DNA of 64,000 bases from the NCBI RefSeq assembly GCF_049065735.1, contig NZ_JBAKHD010000002.1, forward strand, positions 507,482 to 571,481. Direction: 5' to 3'. Shown here in pieces: positions 51,334-59,371 of this stretch; position 1 is the first letter of the stretch; every line of letters begins with the position of its first letter. Source of the DNA: Paramesorhizobium sp049065735 (lineage in GTDB: Bacteria; Pseudomonadota; Alphaproteobacteria; Rhizobiales; Rhizobiaceae). Both the position numbers and the translations under genes were made by a program. Under the pieces are notes generated by a model. That model did not search any database. It was given only the letters and a program-made list of their open reading frames with translations, and was not told the origin of the DNA.

Positions 51334-51478
51334 GGCGGTTTCCTTCCTGTGATTCTGGAGTCGGCCTAGTAAGCGTCAAAGTCAAGGCCTGCTTGCGGTG
51401 CGCTCATAATTTGGTTATGTGAGCGCGTTTTCCTTGCCGGGTATTCCGACAGAGAACGTCGATCGTATTGTTTTAGCC

Positions 51479-51520
51479 GCATGATCTTACCTGGAAGTCT
51501 GCAACTTTTTGGGATCATGC
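51479..51520. repeat. Palindromic repeat (gcatgatc family)
   Basis: GCATGATCTTACCTGGAAGT...GGGATCATGC, nearly identical to 45183-45224. It is 28 bp upstream of the lysC start. Confidence 0.8.
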
Positions 51521-51547
51521 TCTAGCTATCAGGGGACAGTTTCTCAA

Positions 51548-52801
51548 ATGGCGCGCATCGTGATGAAATTCGGCGGCACTTCGGTGGCCGATATAGACCG
51601 CATCCGGAATGTGGCGCGCCATGTCAAACGCGAAGTTGATGCCGGCCATGAGGTGGCGGTGGTCGTCTCGGCGATGGCGGGAAAGACCAATGAACTCGTG
51701 GCCTGGACCCGTGCGGCATCGCCGATGCACGACGCGCGCGAATATGACGCCGTGGTGGCCTCGGGCGAGCAGGTGACGGCGGGGCTTCTCGCCATCGTGC
51801 TGCAGTCGATGGGCGTTCATGCCCGCTCCTGGCAGGGCTGGCAGATACCCATCCGCACCGACAACGCGCATGGCGCGGCCCGCATCACCGACATTGACGG
51901 CTCCTTCCTCATCAAGCGCTTCGGCGAGGGTCAGGTGGCCGTCATCGCCGGCTTCCAGGGGCTGGGGCCGGACAATCGCATCTCGACGCTCGGTCGCGGC
52001 GGCTCGGACACCAGCGCGGTGGCAATCGCCGCGGCGGTCAAGGCTGACCGCTGCGACATCTATACGGATGTGGACGGCGTCTACACCACCGATCCGCGCG
52101 TCGAGCCGAAAGCGCGTCGGCTGAGTAAAATTTCCTTCGAGGAAATGCTGGAGATGGCCTCGCTCGGCGCAAAGGTATTGCAGGTTCGCTCGGTCGAGCT
52201 CGCGATGGTACACAAGGTGCGCACCTTCGTGCGCTCCAGTTTCGAGGACCCCGATGCGCCGGGCATGGGTGATCCGATCAATCCGCCCGGAACGCTCATT
52301 TGCGACGAGGAGGAAATCGTGGAACAGCAGGTCGTCACCGGTATCGCCTATGCCAAGGACGAAGCGCAAATCTCATTGCGCCGTGTCGCCGACAGGCCGG
52401 GCGTTTCCGCCGCGATTTTCGGCCCGCTCGCTGAGACGCACATCAATGTGGACATGATCGTGCAGAACGTCTCGGAGGACGGCTCGAAGACGGACATGAC
52501 CTTCACCGTGCCATCAGGCGATCTCGACAAGGCCGTGGCGGTGCTTGAAAAGGCGAAGGCGGAAGTCGGCTTCGATGCGATCCAGTCGGAGGCGGGGCTG
52601 GTCAAGGTTTCCGTCATCGGCATCGGCATGCGCAGCCATGCGGGCGTTGCCGCGACGGCCTTCAAGGCGCTGGCCGAGAAAGGCATCAATATTCGCGCGA
52701 TCACCACATCGGAGATCAAGATTTCGATCTTGATCGATGGGCCCTATGCGGAGCTGGCGGTGCGGACGCTGCACTCGGTTTATGGGTTGGATAAGTCGTA
52801 A
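51548..52801 (+). CDS. lysC: Aspartate kinase
   Basis: First enzyme of lysine, threonine and methionine synthesis. The 417 residues have the catalytic domain (1-245: IVMKFGGTSVADIDRIRNVA, GRGGSDTSAVAIAAAV, DVDGVYTTDPR) and two C-terminal ACT domains (about 265-415: RPGVSAAIFGPLAETHINVD, IGIGMRSHAGVAATAFKALA) that sense lysine or threonine. ATG 51548 begins the family sequence; AGGGGA lies about 10 bp upstream. It lies ahead of ptsP with a composite repeat between them. Confidence 0.96.
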   Translation: MARIVMKFGGTSVADIDRIRNVARHVKREVDAGHEVAVVVSAMAGKTNELVAWTRAASPMHDAREYDAVVASGEQVTAGLLAIVLQSMGVHARSWQGWQIPIRTDNAHGAARITDIDGSFLIKRFGEGQVAVIAGFQGLGPDNRISTLGRGGSDTSAVAIAAAVKADRCDIYTDVDGVYTTDPRVEPKARRLSKISFEEMLEMASLGAKVLQVRSVELAMVHKVRTFVRSSFEDPDAPGMGDPINPPGTLICDEEEIVEQQVVTGIAYAKDEAQISLRRVADRPGVSAAIFGPLAETHINVDMIVQNVSEDGSKTDMTFTVPSGDLDKAVAVLEKAKAEVGFDAIQSEAGLVKVSVIGIGMRSHAGVAATAFKALAEKGINIRAITTSEIKISILIDGPYAELAVRTLHSVYGLDKS

Positions 52802-53187
52802 GAAGGACGCTCAGCTTGGTGCTGTCGGGGCGGCGCGCTCTTTCCCTCCCCCTTGCGGGGAGGGTGGCCCGAAGGGTCGGGTGGGGGTGGTGACGCATAT
52901 GCCACTGTCTCCAGCAAAAGCGCAAACGTCACCACCCCCATCCGCCCGCTAACGCGGGCACCTTCCCCGCAAGGGGGAAGGAGGGCGCGGGCCTGTCGCC
53001 GCCAGGACAGAAGGGGTGACGACCTAGAGCTCGGATGGTTCCGTTTCAACGCCACCCACAAATTGCTCTGGACGCGCGCGTCAAAAATGCCCACAAAGAA
53101 CAGGCCGGAACTCGTCCGGTTGTATCGTGGCGAATCGTCGGGTGCCGGTTGCGGGCGCCGGCAGGATGAAGGAGCAAACGACCGTCC
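52802..53187. other. lysC-ptsP gap with composite repeat
   Basis: A 386-bp gap. The first half is repeat copy 3 (52836-52990). The second half, 52991-53187, shows no gene; a GGAG at 53169-53174 is the likely ptsP ribosome site. Confidence 0.5.
52836..52990. repeat. Composite palindromic repeat, copy 3
   Basis: CCCTCCCCCTTGCGGGGAGG, the GTCGGGTGGGGGTGGTGACG module, GCGCAAACGTCACCACCCCC, a GCCCGCTAACGCGGGC hairpin and CCCCGCAAGGGGGAAGGAGG. The inner GGCCTTCGGCCG module of copies 1 and 2 is missing. The whole is close to an inverted repeat about the centre near 52915. Confidence 0.7.
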
Positions 53188-55458
53188 ATGCGTGAGCTGA
53201 CCACCGGTCCCCGTGTCCTGCTCAGACGCTTGCGCGAGCTGATGGCGGAGCCGCTTGAGCCGCAGGAGCGGCTCGACCGGATCGTGCGCGAGATCGCGCA
53301 GAACATGGTGGCGGAAGTCTGCTCCTTCTATGTGCTGCGCTCCGACGGCGTGCTCGAACTTTATGCCACCGAGGGCCTCAACCCGCAGGCGGTGCATCTG
53401 GCGCAATTGCGTCTCGGCCAGGGCCTTGTCGGCACCATCGCGGCGAGCGCGCGGCCGCTGAACCTTACCGACGCGCAGACACATCCGGCCTTCACCTACC
53501 TGCCCGAGACGGGCGAGGAGATCTACAATTCCTTCCTCGGCGTGCCTATCTTGCGCGCGGGCCGCACGCTCGGCGTGCTCGTCGTGCAGAACCGCACCAA
53601 GCGGGCCTACCGCGAGGACGAATTGGAGGTGCTGGAAACCACCGCCATGGTTCTGGCAGAAATGATCGCCACCGGAGACCTGACCAGGCTTGCCCGGCCT
53701 GGCGTGGAACTTGATCTTGGCAGGCCGATGAGTTTTTCCGGAGTCTCGTTCAACGAAGGCGTCGGTCTCGGCCATGTGGTGCTGCACGAGCCGCGCATCG
53801 TCGTCACGAACCTGTTCAATGAAGATTCGCAGCGCGAGCTGGAGCGCCTCGGGGAAGCCATCGGCTCGTTGCGCATTTCCATCGACGACATGCTGTCGCG
53901 CCGTGATGTGGCGGCAGAGGGCGAGCATCGGGCGGTGCTCGAAGCCTATCGCATGTTCGCGCATGATCGCGGCTGGGTGCGGCGGCTGGAGGAAGCGATC
54001 CGCAACGGCCTGACGGCGGAAGCGGCCGTGGAGAAGGTGCAGAGCGACACACGTGCGCGCATGATGCACCTGACCGATCCCTATATGCGCGAGCGCCTCA
54101 GCGATTTCGACGATCTCGCCAACCGGCTGCTGCGCCAGCTGATGGGGCGCGACATCAAGACGGTCGCCGAATCGCTGGTCAAGGATGCGATCATCTTCGC
54201 CCGCTCGATGGGCGCGGCGGAATTGCTCGACTATCCGCGCGAGCGGGTGCGGGGCCTGGTGCTGGAGGACGGAGCGCCGACGAGCCATGTGGTGATCGTC
54301 GCGCGTGCCATGGGCATTCCGGTCGTCGGGCAGGTCAAGGGCGTCGTCTCCATGGCGGAGAACAATGACGCGGCCATCGTCGATGGCGATGATGGCAAGG
54401 TTCACTTACGCCCGCAATCGGATATCGAATCGGCCTATGCCGAGAAGGTGCGCTTCCGGGCGAAGCGGCAGGCGCTTTACCGGGAATTGCGCGACAAGCC
54501 CTCGATTACCAAAGACGGGGTCGAGGTTTCGCTCCTGATGAATGCGGGGCTGTTGGTCGACCTGCCGCAGCTGATGGAATCGGGCGCCGCGGGCATCGGC
54601 CTCTTCCGCACCGAACTGCAGTTCATGATCGCCTCGACCTTCCCGCGCGCGGAGCAGCAGGAGCGGCTCTACCGCTCGGTGCTGGATGCGGCGGAGAGCC
54701 GTCCCGTCACCTTCCGCACGCTCGATATCGGCGGCGACAAGGTGCTCCCCTATTTCCAGAACCAGGGGCCGGAGGAGAACCCGGCGATGGGCTGGCGCGC
54801 CATCCGGCTGACGCTTGACCGTCCGGGCTTGCTTCGCACCCAGTTGCGCGCGCTTCTGAAGGCGGCGGGCGGGCGCGAATTGCGGCTGATGCTGCCGATG
54901 GTGACCGAGGTCGCCGAGGTGCGCGCCGCGCGCGACATCATCGAGCGCGAAGTGCGGCATCTGTCGCGCTTCGCCTACAGCCTGCCGACGCGCCTGCGGC
55001 TCGGCGCGATGATCGAGGTGCCGTCGCTGCTCTGGCAACTCGATGAATTGATGGCGGCGGTGGATTTCGTTTCGGTCGGGTCGAACGATCTCTTCCAGTT
55101 CGTCATGGCGGCGGATCGCGGCAATTCGGCTATTTCCAAGCGCTTCGACCAGCTGTCGCCGACTTTCCTGCGCGTGCTGCGGCAGATCGTAGAGGCTGGA
55201 GAGCGTGCGGGCAAGCCCGTGACGCTGTGCGGCGAGATGGCCGGCAAGCCGCTCACCGCCATGACGTTGATCGGTCTCGGTTTCCGGCATATATCGATGT
55301 CGCCAGCCGCGATCGGCCCCGTCAAGGCGATGCTCGGCGCGCTCGATGCCGCTAAGCTCAACGTGCTTCTCCTTGAGGCGATCCGCAAGCCGAACGGCAG
55401 CCGCTCTCTGCGCGAGATGCTGATTGGGTTTGCGGAAGAGAGCGGGATTCCGTTGTAG
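53188..55458 (+). CDS. ptsP: Phosphoenolpyruvate-protein phosphotransferase PtsP (EI-Ntr)
   Basis: First protein of the nitrogen-related PTS, which passes phosphate from PEP to NPr and then EIIA-Ntr. The 756 residues contain a GAF sensor domain (about 20-165), the EI N-terminal domain (170-290), the phosphohistidine domain (active His about 367, GAPTSHVVIVARAMG) and the PEP-binding TIM barrel (440-745: GIGLFRTELQFM, DIGGDKVLPYF, GSNDLFQFVMAADRG, LCGEMAGKPLTAM). The lysC-ptsP-prfA-prmC order is typical of Rhizobiales. Confidence 0.95.
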   Translation: MRELTTGPRVLLRRLRELMAEPLEPQERLDRIVREIAQNMVAEVCSFYVLRSDGVLELYATEGLNPQAVHLAQLRLGQGLVGTIAASARPLNLTDAQTHPAFTYLPETGEEIYNSFLGVPILRAGRTLGVLVVQNRTKRAYREDELEVLETTAMVLAEMIATGDLTRLARPGVELDLGRPMSFSGVSFNEGVGLGHVVLHEPRIVVTNLFNEDSQRELERLGEAIGSLRISIDDMLSRRDVAAEGEHRAVLEAYRMFAHDRGWVRRLEEAIRNGLTAEAAVEKVQSDTRARMMHLTDPYMRERLSDFDDLANRLLRQLMGRDIKTVAESLVKDAIIFARSMGAAELLDYPRERVRGLVLEDGAPTSHVVIVARAMGIPVVGQVKGVVSMAENNDAAIVDGDDGKVHLRPQSDIESAYAEKVRFRAKRQALYRELRDKPSITKDGVEVSLLMNAGLLVDLPQLMESGAAGIGLFRTELQFMIASTFPRAEQQERLYRSVLDAAESRPVTFRTLDIGGDKVLPYFQNQGPEENPAMGWRAIRLTLDRPGLLRTQLRALLKAAGGRELRLMLPMVTEVAEVRAARDIIEREVRHLSRFAYSLPTRLRLGAMIEVPSLLWQLDELMAAVDFVSVGSNDLFQFVMAADRGNSAISKRFDQLSPTFLRVLRQIVEAGERAGKPVTLCGEMAGKPLTAMTLIGLGFRHISMSPAAIGPVKAMLGALDAAKLNVLLLEAIRKPNGSRSLREMLIGFAEESGIPL

Positions 55459-55467
55459 CCCCCGCGG

Positions 55468-55574
55468 CGTCATTCTCGGGCTTGCCCCGAGAATCTACGA
55501 CGAGAAAAAGAGAAGCAATTACCGTCCTGACAGATATGCCGTCGCAGATTCTCGGGACAAGCCCGAGAATAACG
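55468..55574. mobile_element. MITE-like element, complete copy (107 bp)
   Basis: 29-bp arms at 55468-55496 and 55546-55574 with two mismatches between the arms. The interior shares ACCGTCCTGACAGAT-like sequence with the 48.2-kb copy. It separates ptsP from prfA, ending 14 bp before the prfA start. Confidence 0.78.
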
Positions 55575-55588
55575 ACAGAGGAAATTGA

Positions 55589-56668
55589 ATGATCGCATTG
55601 CCGCAGGATCGGATGGACCAGCTTCTGAAGCGTTTCTCGATGATCGAGACGCAGATGGCCGGGAACCCGGATTCCGAAATCTATGTGAAGCTCGCTTCCG
55701 AATATGCGGAGCTGGAGGAGGTCGTCGCGAAAATTCGCGCGCTCGTCGGCGCGCGGCGCGAGGCGGAGGACCTTCTCGCCATGCGCGACGATTCATCCGT
55801 CGATGCGGAGATGCGGGCGCTTGCGACAGCGGAACTGCCTGAGGTGAACGAGCGCATCGAGACGCTGGAGCGCGAGGTGCAGATCCTGCTGCTGCCGAAG
55901 GACGCGGCGGACGAGAAAAGCGCGATCCTCGAAATCCGCGCCGGAACGGGCGGCTCGGAAGCGGCGCTTTTCGCCGGTGATCTCTTCCGCATGTATGAGC
56001 GCTATGCGTCGCTGAAGGGCTGGCGGGTCGAAATCGTCTCGGCGAGCGAGGGCGAGGCTGGCGGCTACAAGGAAATCATCGCTACCGTATCCGGCAAGGG
56101 CGTGTTCTCGAAGCTCAAATTCGAATCGGGCGTTCACCGCGTCCAGCGTGTGCCGGAGACGGAGGCGAGCGGGCGCATCCATACCTCGGCGGCCACCGTC
56201 GCGGTGCTGCCGGAGGCGGAGGATATCGACATCGACATCCGCGCCGAGGATATTCGCATCGACACCATGCGCGCTTCCGGCTCCGGCGGCCAGCATGTCA
56301 ACACCACCGATTCGGCGGTGCGCATTACCCATATCCCCACCGGCATCATGGTGGTGCAGGCGGAAAAATCGCAGCATCAGAACCGGGCGCGGGCGATGCA
56401 GATTTTGCGCGCGCGGCTCTTCGACATGGAGCGTCAGCGGGCCGAGAGCGAGCGATCGGCGGCGCGCAAGAGCCAGGTCGGCTCGGGCGACCGGTCGGAG
56501 CGCATCCGCACCTATAATTTCCCGCAAGGGCGCGTCACGGATCACCGAATCAATCTGACGCTCTATAAGCTCGACCGGATCGTGGAAGGCGAACTCGACG
56601 AGCTGGTCGATGCGCTGATTTCCGATCATCAGGCGGCGCTGCTTGCCGAAATGGGCGAGAACGCCTGA
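55589..56668 (+). CDS. prfA: Peptide chain release factor 1
   Basis: Recognises UAA and UAG stops. The 359 residues include the codon-recognition PETEASGRIHTSA segment (PxT-type motif), the hydrolysis motif GSGGQHVNTTDSAVRITH (GGQ about 232-234, methylated by PrmC) and IRTYNFPQGRVTDHRINLTL near the C-terminus. GAGGAAA lies eight bases upstream. Its stop codon overlaps the prmC start by one base (TGATG), so the enzyme and its modifier are coupled. Confidence 0.97.
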   Translation: MIALPQDRMDQLLKRFSMIETQMAGNPDSEIYVKLASEYAELEEVVAKIRALVGARREAEDLLAMRDDSSVDAEMRALATAELPEVNERIETLEREVQILLLPKDAADEKSAILEIRAGTGGSEAALFAGDLFRMYERYASLKGWRVEIVSASEGEAGGYKEIIATVSGKGVFSKLKFESGVHRVQRVPETEASGRIHTSAATVAVLPEAEDIDIDIRAEDIRIDTMRASGSGGQHVNTTDSAVRITHIPTGIMVVQAEKSQHQNRARAMQILRARLFDMERQRAESERSAARKSQVGSGDRSERIRTYNFPQGRVTDHRINLTLYKLDRIVEGELDELVDALISDHQAALLAEMGENA

Positions 56669-57543
56669 TGGTTGCGGAGCTGACGGCCGCGGAAACGCTC
56701 GCCGCGCTGCATGGCAAGGCGCGTGAAAAACTGCGCGCAGTCGATATAGCCACGCCTGAACTGGACGCGCGGCTGCTGGTCGAATGGGCGACGGGGACAA
56801 GCCGGCTCGATATGCTCACCGCGCCGGAGCGCATCATCGGTAGCGAGGCGGTGACGGCGCTGGAGGCGGCGCTCGAGCGGCGGCTCAGGGGCGAGCCGGT
56901 ACACCGGATCATGGGAGAGCGCGCGTTCTACGGGCTCGGGTTTCGGCTTTCGCCGGAGACGCTGGAGCCGCGCCCTGACACCGAGACGCTGGTCGATCTG
57001 GTGCTACCCTTCTTGAAAGCGCGAATCGCGGAGAACGGCGCTGCCGATCTCATCGATATGGGGACCGGGACCGGCGCCATCGCCATCGCCCTTCTCGCGC
57101 AGCTCGAGGAATTGACCGCCGTCGGCGTCGATATCGCGCCGGGCGCGCTTTTGACGGCGCGGGAGAATGCGAAGCTGGCGGGGGTGTCCAAGCGGTTTGC
57201 GGCGCTGAAGAGCGACTGGTTCGCGGAAGTGCCCGGCCTATTCGATCTCATCGTCTCGAACCCGCCCTATATTCCACGCGCCGCCATCGCCGCGCTTCAG
57301 CGGGAGGTGCGGGAGCACGACCCGCTCATTGCGCTCGACGGCGGGGAGGATGGGCTCGATTTTTACCGGGCCCTTGCCAGCGGGGGGAGAGAGCGCCTAT
57401 ATAAGGGGGGTGCTGTCGGTGTCGAAATCGGCGCGGGACAGCGAGCGGATGTGGAGGATATCTTCGCCGGGCATGGTTTCCGGCTGATGGAAAGCCTCCC
57501 GGATCTCGGTGGGAACGACCGCGCTCTTCTTTTCCGGCTTTGA
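56668..57543 (+). CDS. prmC: Release-factor glutamine methyltransferase
   Basis: Methylates the GGQ glutamine of release factors 1 and 2. The 291 residues have the helical N-terminal domain (1-85), the motif FYGLGFRLSPETLEPRPDTE, SAM motif I DLIDMGTGTGAIAIALLAQL, and NPPY in LIVSNPPYIPRAAI (about 196-200), the glutamine-binding motif of this family. It is translationally coupled to prfA. Confidence 0.96.
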   Translation: MVAELTAAETLAALHGKAREKLRAVDIATPELDARLLVEWATGTSRLDMLTAPERIIGSEAVTALEAALERRLRGEPVHRIMGERAFYGLGFRLSPETLEPRPDTETLVDLVLPFLKARIAENGAADLIDMGTGTGAIAIALLAQLEELTAVGVDIAPGALLTARENAKLAGVSKRFAALKSDWFAEVPGLFDLIVSNPPYIPRAAIAALQREVREHDPLIALDGGEDGLDFYRALASGGRERLYKGGAVGVEIGAGQRADVEDIFAGHGFRLMESLPDLGGNDRALLFRL

Positions 57544-57849
57544 TCGTTCCCTTACCAAAGGTGCTAAAAAAAGCTTGGAATTTCCGGAGAACGCGTTTAG
57601 GTTCCACTCACCGTATAAGGCCAAGGCAGGCTTTTGTTCCGCGTATCGCCAAAGCGGTAATTCTGCTTTGTGGTGTTTCACACCGTTACTCCTGACCGGA
57701 GTGGTTCATACGGCAGCACGCAACTTTTAGAGATCTTTTATGCGATGGTAGTGCGGGGCGCGCGCCAGTTCGTCACATAACAAACGAGACCCAAAGGCTG
57801 TTCACGGCCGGCGGGGATTTGCGCCCCTTAATCTGAAAAGAGAAGAAGT
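57544..57849. other. prmC-DUF4167 intergenic region
   Basis: About 306 bp, lower in G+C than its surroundings. No RNA gene or repeat was recognised. The last 60 bp before 57850 contain the AGAGAAGAAG ribosome site of the DUF4167 gene, and an upstream A/T-rich section near 57715-57750 may hold its promoter. Confidence 0.35.
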
Positions 57850-58620
57850 ATGAGGCCAGGACAGCAGAACAGGCGCATGCGTGGACGGGGGAACAACAAC
57901 CGCAAGGGGCCTAACCCGCTATCGCGCAATTATGAAAGCAATGGACCGGATGTGAAGATCCGGGGCAATGCCCAGCACATAGCGGAGAAATATGCGGCGC
58001 TCGCACGTGACGCCCAAGCCTCCGGTGACCGCGTCATGGCGGAAAACTATCTCCAGCACGCCGAGCATTATAACCGCATCATCATGGCGGCGCAGGCCAG
58101 CGCGCCGGTGCCGTTCCAGCGCGACGAATCCTTCGACGACGAGATGGACGACGAGGATGAGGGCTTCGAACAGCAGCCGGTAGCCGCGGCGCCTGCGCCC
58201 GCGCCGAAGCCGATCAATGGCAGCGGTCCGCAGCCGGTGATCGAAGGCACGCCTGCCGAAGTGGTCTTCGGCGAGGATGGCCCCGAGGTGCAGAAGCAGC
58301 CCACGGAGCGCCGCGGCCCAGGCCGGCAACGCCGTCCGCGTCCCGAGCGCCCGGAACGGCCCGTGGAGGCCGAGCGCGCGCCGGTGGAAGCGAAAGCCGA
58401 AGCCGAGCAGCCGGCGGTCAATGGCGATGCGCCCCATGCGGTGAACGGCGCTGCAAACGGCAGCGCGGCCAATGGAGCCACGGAAGAGGCCGCACCCGTC
58501 GAGACGCGCCGTCCGCGCCGCGCCCCGCGCCCACGCCGCACTGCTGCTGTGGAGGCCAATGGCGAAGGCGAAAGCCCGAAGAAGGCGGAAGCCTTCAGCG
58601 AGGCCGGCTCCGACGCCTGA
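57850..58620 (+). CDS. DUF4167 RNA-binding-like protein
   Basis: A 256-residue, highly basic and low-complexity protein. The conserved DUF4167 domain is at the N-terminus (1-80): MRPGQQNRRMRGRGNNNRKG, then KIRGNAQHIAEKYAALARDA and ENYLQHAEHYNRII. The rest (85-256) is Pro/Ala/Glu/Arg-rich and probably disordered, with RRPRRAPRPRRTAA near the end. The Arg/Gly/Asn-rich start suggests nucleic-acid binding; the function is unknown. It commonly follows prmC in Rhizobiales. Confidence 0.9.
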   Translation: MRPGQQNRRMRGRGNNNRKGPNPLSRNYESNGPDVKIRGNAQHIAEKYAALARDAQASGDRVMAENYLQHAEHYNRIIMAAQASAPVPFQRDESFDDEMDDEDEGFEQQPVAAAPAPAPKPINGSGPQPVIEGTPAEVVFGEDGPEVQKQPTERRGPGRQRRPRPERPERPVEAERAPVEAKAEAEQPAVNGDAPHAVNGAANGSAANGATEEAAPVETRRPRRAPRPRRTAAVEANGEGESPKKAEAFSEAGSDA

Positions 58621-58672
58621 GGATGGCTCGGGTTCCCCGGGCGGTTCTATTCAATAGAATTGACAGCATTGC

Positions 58673-58704
58673 ACGGCCTCCCCATGATCGGGGAGGCCGT
58701 TTTT
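58673..58704 (+). terminator. Intrinsic terminator after DUF4167 gene
   Basis: Perfect 11-bp stem ACGGCCTCCCC (58673-58683) with GGGGAGGCCGT (58690-58700), six-base loop, then TTTT. Confidence 0.92.
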
Positions 58705-58832
58705 GCGAGCGGGTGGGGGAACTTTAAAATGGCGATCGCTTTTGATACACTTGGCTACAGTGCCAGACTGCGCAAAGATGGCTTTACGCAAGACAGGCAG
58801 ATGCGCTCTCATTTGCAGCGAGGGATTACATC

Positions 58833-59114
58833 ATGCCGGAACTCGTTACGAAATCTGATTTGCAGGCGGCTATGACCACGCTTCAAGGCGAATTTCGAAA
58901 CGATTTGCAGGTTGCTACATCCACGCTGCGAAGCGAATTGCAGGTTATGGCTTCCGATTTGAGAAGCGAATTTCGAAATGATTTGCAGGGGACGAGATCG
59001 GAGTTGCGGGCCGCGATCGATGGCCTGGCGCTCAAAATGACGCTTTTGGTGGGTGGGGCGATCACCGCCGCCGTAGGCATTATACTGGCTGCAATCCCGG
59101 TCATTATAAAATAA
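58833..59114 (+). CDS. Small coiled-coil tail-anchored protein (DUF1640-like)
   Basis: A 93-residue protein: MPELVTKSDLQAAMTTLQGE, then repeated units of the type LRSEF/LQ-NDLQ (about 20-68), then a C-terminal membrane helix LLVGGAITAAVGIILAAIPV. The DNA repeats the unit GAATTTCGAAA-GATTTGCAG twice (about 58890 and 58968). It resembles small coiled-coil proteins of the DUF1640/CCDC90 kind but is not firmly assigned. No strong ribosome site is visible. G+C is lower than neighbours, hinting at acquisition. Confidence 0.65.
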   Translation: MPELVTKSDLQAAMTTLQGEFRNDLQVATSTLRSELQVMASDLRSEFRNDLQGTRSELRAAIDGLALKMTLLVGGAITAAVGIILAAIPVIIK

Positions 59115-59262
59115 GCTTTAGCCATACCATTGGATTATTCTTTAGAGTCACGGACATACATCCCGGCGTTCGCTTTTTATTATTTTATTTCTGTTTCCCT
59201 TTCAGTCGAATTATTCGCAACATTCTTCATGCGTTTTGACCGGCGTGTGAGGGCTGCTGCGC

Positions 59263-59291
59263 CTTGCCGGGTCCGGCCCGCTTTCCCATAT
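59263..59291 (+). promoter_or_regulatory. Candidate heat-shock (RpoH) promoter of clpB
   Basis: CTTGCCG (59263-59269) and CCCATAT (59285-59291), spaced by 15 bases, match the RpoH pattern CTTGAAA/CCCCATNT reasonably well. They lie about 80 bp upstream of the clpB ATG. clpB is a classical heat-shock gene, which supports the reading. Confidence 0.5.
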
Positions 59292-59371
59292 GAATTGGGG
59301 CGCCGGGTGGATCAGAGTCGCCAGCGCCTTCGCCGGTGCCTAAAGGGGCCGGGAAGAAAAAGGAGACGGTC

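Noticed and set aside
57544..57849. Possible tRNA or small RNA gene
   Set aside because: No cloverleaf, T-loop or terminator hairpin could be made out by eye.
58660..58875. 71-codon plus-strand frame before the coiled-coil gene
   Set aside because: It runs through the DUF4167 terminator and overlaps the coiled-coil gene in another phase; no domain or ribosome site.
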